From contig CAZSSB010000001.1 of the NCBI GenBank assembly GCA_964609245.1, positions 1-64,000 on the forward strand: 64,000 nt of DNA. Direction: 5' to 3'. The DNA is from JAFGCY01 sp964609245. Lineage in GTDB: Bacteria > 4484-113 > JAFGCY01. Of this stretch, positions 59,751-64,000 are shown in pieces. The notes under the pieces are model-generated. The model was given only the letters and a program-made list of their open reading frames with translations. It was not told where the DNA came from and did not search any database. How positions within the stretch are numbered: the stretch's first letter is position 1; each line of letters begins with the position of its first letter. A program made the translations under genes and the position numbers.

Positions 59751-62292
59751 TCCGCACGGTCGGCCTGCGATCAGGAGCCTCGCGACAGCGGCAGTGCTGC
59801 TGACGATCTGCACTCTGACCGCCTGCGGCGGCGGGGCGGATTCGGCGGCGCCCACCTCGTTGGTACCGGGATTGCACCCCGTACTCGCAGGTGCGCCGCC
59901 TGAGTTGGCGCCGCGTCGGGTGCGAGCCGCCCGGCAGCACACCTTCAGCGCGCCCGACATGCTGGACTACGCCGGCGCCGCGTTCAGCGACACGACGCTG
60001 CTGCTGGAGCCCGACGGGCTCAGCTACGGCGTGCTGGCCGTCGACGTCGCGACCGGCGAGCGCCCCTACAAGCTGCTGCTGGAGGGCTTGAGCGACGGTG
60101 TTTACGTGGCGGTCAGCGACTACGCCAGGCGCGGCTGGCGCTGGCTCGACGGTGTCTATCCCGACAGCTGCGCGATCAACCTGCCCGCGGGCCAACTTGT
60201 CAGTACGATGGGTACGTTCTGCATCGCGCTCGTCTGCGAGGGGGGCGACAGCGCGGCGCTGGAGGCGACCGTCTATCTGACCGATGAGTCGAGCGGCGAC
60301 GGCCAGTGGAACCTGATGATCTGGATGGCCGGCGACAACTATCTGGCTCAGCGCGCCTGGGAGAATATCCAGGAACTGGAAGCCGTCGGCAGCACGGAGC
60401 ACGTCAATGTCCTGCTGGGCTACGACATCGATCCCGAGCTGCTGGACGGTCCCTGTGCGGGCGTTTCCCAGGCGCACTACATCAAGGTTGTCCAGGACAG
60501 CGATCCCGAGTGCATCAATACGGGCGGGCACGCCGCCAACCAGCACTTCAACCGCACGGGCTTTAACAGCGCTGATCCGGCTACGCTCGTCGACTTCCTC
60601 GACTGGGCCGAGGCCAACTTCCCTGCCGCCGAGCACACCGCGCTGATCCTCTGTGGTCCGGCCGACGGCTGGCGTGCTTACTGCGAGAGTTGAGACGGCA
60701 AGCAGTCGTCCGGGCTGGACGCCGACCCTCATGGCAATGGGCCCGCACCGCGCTGCGCGGCCGCGATCCTGGCTGACTACTCCGACGCGCACGGCAGCGA
60801 GCTGACCCTGAACGCCGATCTGGCCAAGGCGCTGACCGGCAGACGATTCGATCTGCTGTGCTTCGACGCCAGCAACATGGGGCATTTCGAGGCGCTGTTC
60901 GAGTACCGCACGCGGGCGGACTTCCTGGTCGCGGGCGAGGTGCTGATGCCGGATGCCGGCTACCCCTATGACGCCGTGCTGGCCGAGTGGGACGCCCGCT
61001 TTCCGCTGACCCCGCGGGCCGTCGGCGAGCTGATCGTCGATCAGTGCGTGGCGCGCTATGGTGAAGATGAGCTTGGCATGTCACACGCGGTGGTCGATAC
61101 AAAGCAAATGGACACGCTGACGATGCGGCTCGCCGGACTGGCGCAGACGGTTACGGTCCATGCCGGAGCCGAGAGCGAGCACGTCAAGCTGGCGATCGCC
61201 GCCAGCTTCGAGCCGCTGCAGAGCGAGGGCGCGCGCGATCTCGGCGGCTTCCTTGGTGAGTACGCGACGCGCACGGCCGATCCCACCATCCAGGACCGGC
61301 TGGCCGGTGCTAGCGACGCCTGGCAGCAGGTGGTCAGCTACAGCCGTGAGTGCAATCTGCCCGAGGCCACTGGAATCGGGCTCTACCTGCCCAGTTCCCG
61401 GTTCTTCGGCGCCGATCTGCGCGACGAATACCGGCCGCTAACCTTCAACGTGGCGACGCGGTGGCTTGAGATGCTGGAGGCCACGGGTGTGCCCGCCAGT
61501 TCCAGCAGCGGCATCGCCTATGCCACCTGGGAGCCGGGCTGGCGCGTGACCGCCAGCTGGAACGACGCGGCGATGTCGGTCGAGCCCCTGCTCGACGCCC
61601 CCAACGGCCGCAGCGGCTCGCCCCGTGCTCCGGAGGACCTCGCCGGCATCGTCTCGTTCAGCGAGGACAGCCAGATCAGCGGCATCGCCGAGGAGTGGGG
61701 GCAGCTGGAGTTCGATGCGCCGGTGGGCTGCTACGTGCTGTGGCTGACGTACGCCAGCCCGCTGGGCCCCCCGGCGATGAACGTGAACGTTACGCTGGAT
61801 GAGGCGCTCGGTGGTGTTCAGCACAATCTGGGCTGGGCGACGATCGACAATGGCAGCAGCCTGCCGTTCGCCGTGCTGACCAATCTGGACGGCCAGTTCA
61901 CACTCGGCGACTGGGAACCCGGCGACCGCGTCGAACTCAGCTGGGGCGACGCCCAAGCGGACTTCGACATCGAGATTCGCGACCCGAATCTGGTCCAGGG
62001 TTCCCCGCTGGAGCCCGATCCGCTCGACGGCGTGATCATGTTCAGCGAGGACAGCCAGACGGCGGGCACCACCTTCGAGTGGGCGCGCCTGCACTCGCAA
62101 GCACCCTGTGGCGGCTTCCTGGTGCTGATCAGCTACATGGACTACGACGGCGAGCCACCCAAGAGCGCGGTCGCCCTGCTGAACCTGTACGACATCGAGG
62201 GCCTGCTCAAGCAGGAACTGGGCGAATTGGTGCTGGGCGGCGGTGAGTATCCCAGCACGCACCAGGCCGCCTTGCTGATGTACTTCGAGTAG
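59737..62292 (+). pseudogene. Clostripain-family (C11) peptidase lipoprotein with in-frame TGA and lost catalytic residues
   Basis: One frame runs from ATG 59737 to 62292 but is cut by TGA at 60691-60693 (codon 319). Before it are a lipoprotein signal (LLTICTLTACGG) and the C11 core start DGQWNLMIWMAGDNYLAQRA. After it the same frame continues DLLCFDASNMGHFEALFEYR and ends with two related beta-domains (IVSFSEDSQISG, VIMFSEDSQTAG). In active members the His lies in an NHG loop and the Cys in FDACLMG; here these read CGPADGW (Pro308) and FDASNMG (Ser379). TGA is a normal stop elsewhere in this window. It is either a decaying gene, an assembly error at one base, or two proteins. The upstream overlap with the GGCT-like gene suggests it was recently functional in structure. 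Confidence 0.75.
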
Positions 62293-62348
62293 CCACGTCG
62301 CGTCTGCAGCTTGCCAGCCCGGCCCCGCGTCGGGTACATTGCGCGCCA

Positions 62349-62816
62349 ATGAACTGGGCGCACTGGCACATGATCCTGGTGCATTTCCCGATCGCCGGCT
62401 GCGTTTTCGCCGTCGCGCTGCTGGTGGGCGCGCGGCTGTGGGGTGGGCCGGCCGTCAACCGGCTGGCGATGCTGGCGCTGATCCTGGTGGCGGCCAGCGC
62501 GGTGCCCGCCGCGATCACCGGCGGCCCCAGCCAGGAGCAGCTGCAGCCGATCCCCGCCGATATGCAGCACATCATCGACCAGCACGCGATGATCTCGCTC
62601 TACGCCACCTGGGCGCTGCAGGCCGCCGCAGTGCTGGCGATGGTCTGCCTGATGTATCTCTATCGCCGCGGGCGCCTGCCCGGCCTGCTGTGGTCCGCGA
62701 CGCTCTCGGTGTTGCTGCTGGCCGGCTACCTGATGGCCTGGACCGGCAGCCTCGGCGGCGAGGTGGTGCACCTCGAGATTCGCGGCCACCAGATCCTGCC
62801 CGTGCCCGAGCTGTAG
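62349..62816 (+). CDS. Four-TM membrane protein, DUF2231-like
   Basis: A 155-residue membrane protein with helices at about 10-28, 38-56, 84-105 and 111-132. The start MNWAHWHMILVHFPIAGCVF carries the H-x-x-L-V-H-F-P-I-A pattern of the DUF2231/cytochrome-like membrane family, and HMILVHFP and DQHAMISLYATW hold histidines that could bind haem. No close operon partner. The following hairpin at 62828-62871 would end its transcript. The role is unknown; haem binding is inferred. Confidence 0.75.
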   Translation: MNWAHWHMILVHFPIAGCVFAVALLVGARLWGGPAVNRLAMLALILVAASAVPAAITGGPSQEQLQPIPADMQHIIDQHAMISLYATWALQAAAVLAMVCLMYLYRRGRLPGLLWSATLSVLLLAGYLMAWTGSLGGEVVHLEIRGHQILPVPEL

Positions 62817-62827
62817 CCGGCTAAGCA

Positions 62828-62871
62828 AAGAGGGCGGCCCGGCCCCCGGCGGGGGCACAGACCGCCCTCTT
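62828..62871. terminator. Bidirectional terminator between convergent genes
   Basis: AAGAGGGCGG at 62828-62837 pairs perfectly with CCGCCCTCTT at 62862-62871, a ten-pair stem with an A-rich left and T-rich right flank. It lies between the convergent genes ending at 62816 and 62891. Confidence 0.8.
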
Positions 62872-62890
62872 AAGGCGTATCGATTGTAGC

Positions 62891-64000
62891 CTATCTCTCG
62901 CCGGGGGCGTTCTCGTAGCCCCAGAAGTCGACAATCGCCAGCGGCGCGTCCGCATTGAGCTCGATGATGAACTCCGGTGGGATGAACTCCCAGCCTTCGA
63001 GTGAGGCGCTGACCAGGTAGCCGCCCGGTGCCAGGCCGGGAAAGCCGAACTGGCCCTGTTCATCGGTGATCGCCGTGCCGTAGAGAATCTCCTCCGGGTA
63101 GCCGCTGAGCATGATCGTCACGCCGGGCAGCGGCATGAAGGCCGGCAGGGCGTCGTCGGCATCGCCCCAGGCCGTGCCGAAGATGCCCACGCGCGGATCC
63201 GGATCCGGCGGGTCACCCATCCAGCCAAGGAAGTCCAGCTGGACCGACGGCACGCGCTCGCCGACTTCGACGAAGTGCATCGGCGGGTCGAAGTACCAGC
63301 CGTCGAGATACGCGGTGACGATGTAGGCGCCCGCCGCGATCTCCGTCACCTGGTAGAAGCCCTCCTCGTCGGTGTAGACCTCCAGCTCCACCTGATCAGT
63401 GTCGCGGCCGCTGAAGGTGATGCGCACGCCCTCCAGCGGCAGCAGCCTGGGCATCGGATCCGGCATGTCACCGGGGTCGGCGCCCAGCAGGAACCGGCCG
63501 TCCATCACCCAGCCGTGGATACCTTCCGGCGGGTCCCAGGGGATCTCGTCGTCGGGGAAGCCGATGAAGTCGAACTGCTGCGGGTTGTCAACGATGATGA
63601 CCTCGAACCAGAAGATCTCGGGGAAGAACCAGTCCTCCAGCTCCGCGGTGATGATGTACTCACCGGGCTCGATGCCGAGAAACTGGTAGAAGCCCTCCTC
63701 GTTGCTGAGGGTTCTGGCGATCGTCTCGCCTCCCATTCCCTCCGCGTCAGGCAATGCGATCGTCAGCGTGGCGCCGGCCAGCGGAATCAGATCGGGCCAC
63801 GGATCACCGGGGGGCAGGGGATCCGTGCCCGGATCACCATTGTCATCCTCATAGCGCCAGTAGCTGCCGAAGACGTAGCCGTGGATGCCCTGGAAGTGCG
63901 GCGGCGGCGGTGGCGGCGGCGGGATCTCGTAGAAGGCCCAGCCTTCGTCGATGTTGCTGAAGGCGCTGACGCCCGCGTCATTGACCGCGCGCACCTTGTA
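62891..64000 (-). CDS. C-terminal end of a large surface protein with three repeated regulatory-like domains, 5' truncated
   Basis: The frame is open to the window edge, so the start lies to the right. The visible N-terminal residues YKVRAVNDAGVSAFS look like the end of a fibronectin type III domain. A proline run (about eight Pro) follows, then three repeats of about 105 residues, each with GI.G, PLAGATLTIALP-like, EGFYQFLGIEPGEYIITAEL and a final DFIGF/DFLGW/DFWGY. These resemble carboxypeptidase-regulatory-like or SdrD B-type sandwiches. The protein ends with PGER. It is probably exported, but the signal is outside the window. It is the kind of module common on adhesins and stalk-like surface proteins. 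Confidence 0.8.
   Translation of the reverse strand, partial: YKVRAVNDAGVSAFSNIDEGWAFYEIPPPPPPPPHFQGIHGYVFGSYWRYEDDNGDPGTDPLPPGDPWPDLIPLAGATLTIALPDAEGMGGETIARTLSNEEGFYQFLGIEPGEYIITAELEDWFFPEIFWFEVIIVDNPQQFDFIGFPDDEIPWDPPEGIHGWVMDGRFLLGADPGDMPDPMPRLLPLEGVRITFSGRDTDQVELEVYTDEEGFYQVTEIAAGAYIVTAYLDGWYFDPPMHFVEVGERVPSVQLDFLGWMGDPPDPDPRVGIFGTAWGDADDALPAFMPLPGVTIMLSGYPEEILYGTAITDEQGQFGFPGLAPGGYLVSASLEGWEFIPPEFIIELNADAPLAIVDFWGYENAPGER

Noticed and set aside
60691..60693. TGA read as selenocysteine or as a reassigned sense codon
   Set aside because: TGA ends other genes here with functional overlaps (for example at 8271, 58438 and 59148), and the family has no selenocysteine at this place. I saw no SECIS-like hairpin that I could support.

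Overview
The window is GC-rich bacterial chromosome, almost certainly from an uncultured organism (a metagenome scaffold). Two runs of exactly 100 N (40998-41097 and 54221-54320) are each flanked by the same 55 bases on both sides, as expected when overlapping contig ends are scaffolded instead of merged. I cannot name the phylum. Secreted lipoproteins, a Wzz/Wzy/Wzx-type polysaccharide locus, many short palindromic repeats and dockerin-like proteins point to a free-living bacterium with an elaborate surface. TGA works as a stop codon here (several overlapping stop/start junctions).

Layout. 1-3.3 kb: the end of a fused isobutyryl-CoA mutase and an acyl-CoA dehydrogenase (branched-chain acyl-CoA metabolism), with a REP-associated transposase between matching 43-bp repeats. 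3.3-7.8 kb: a small membrane protein, a radical SAM enzyme, a 1-kb repeat-rich spacer, a cation efflux transporter and a tRNA-dihydrouridine synthase. 7.8-10.1 kb: a BlaI repressor and BlaR-like M56 protease behind a near-consensus promoter holding two palindromic operators. 10.2-12.7 kb: an overlapping operon of a small membrane protein, a CPBP protease and a PqqD-like/radical SAM/SPASM enzyme, a candidate peptide-modification system. 13-20.8 kb: surface lipoproteins and an HDOD protein. 21-27.6 kb: exopolysaccharide genes (chain-length regulator, polymerase/ligase, flippase, glycosyltransferase).

28.6-34.8 kb: a lower-GC operon marR-GNAT-argB-argD-argC-argJ (glutamate to ornithine) bracketed by two copies of a tRNA pair. 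The outer copy reads tRNA-Lys(TTT)/tRNA-Glu(TTC); the copy next to argJ has acquired a TCT (Arg) anticodon. 34.9-48.6 kb: secG, a CAP-domain protein, a quinone oxidoreductase, queD, small secreted proteins, a palindrome array, smc and a Tricorn-like S41 protease.

48.7-56.1 kb: a CotH/dockerin-like lipoprotein, then response regulator, HEAT-repeat membrane protein, processive GT2 synthase and a membrane-anchored unknown protein, which look like a second polysaccharide system. 56.2-64 kb: a cyclophilin lipoprotein; purA followed by a chain of stop/start-overlapping genes ending in a clostripain-like gene that has a premature TGA and has lost both catalytic residues; a four-TM membrane protein; and the end of a large surface protein with three repeated modules that runs off the window.
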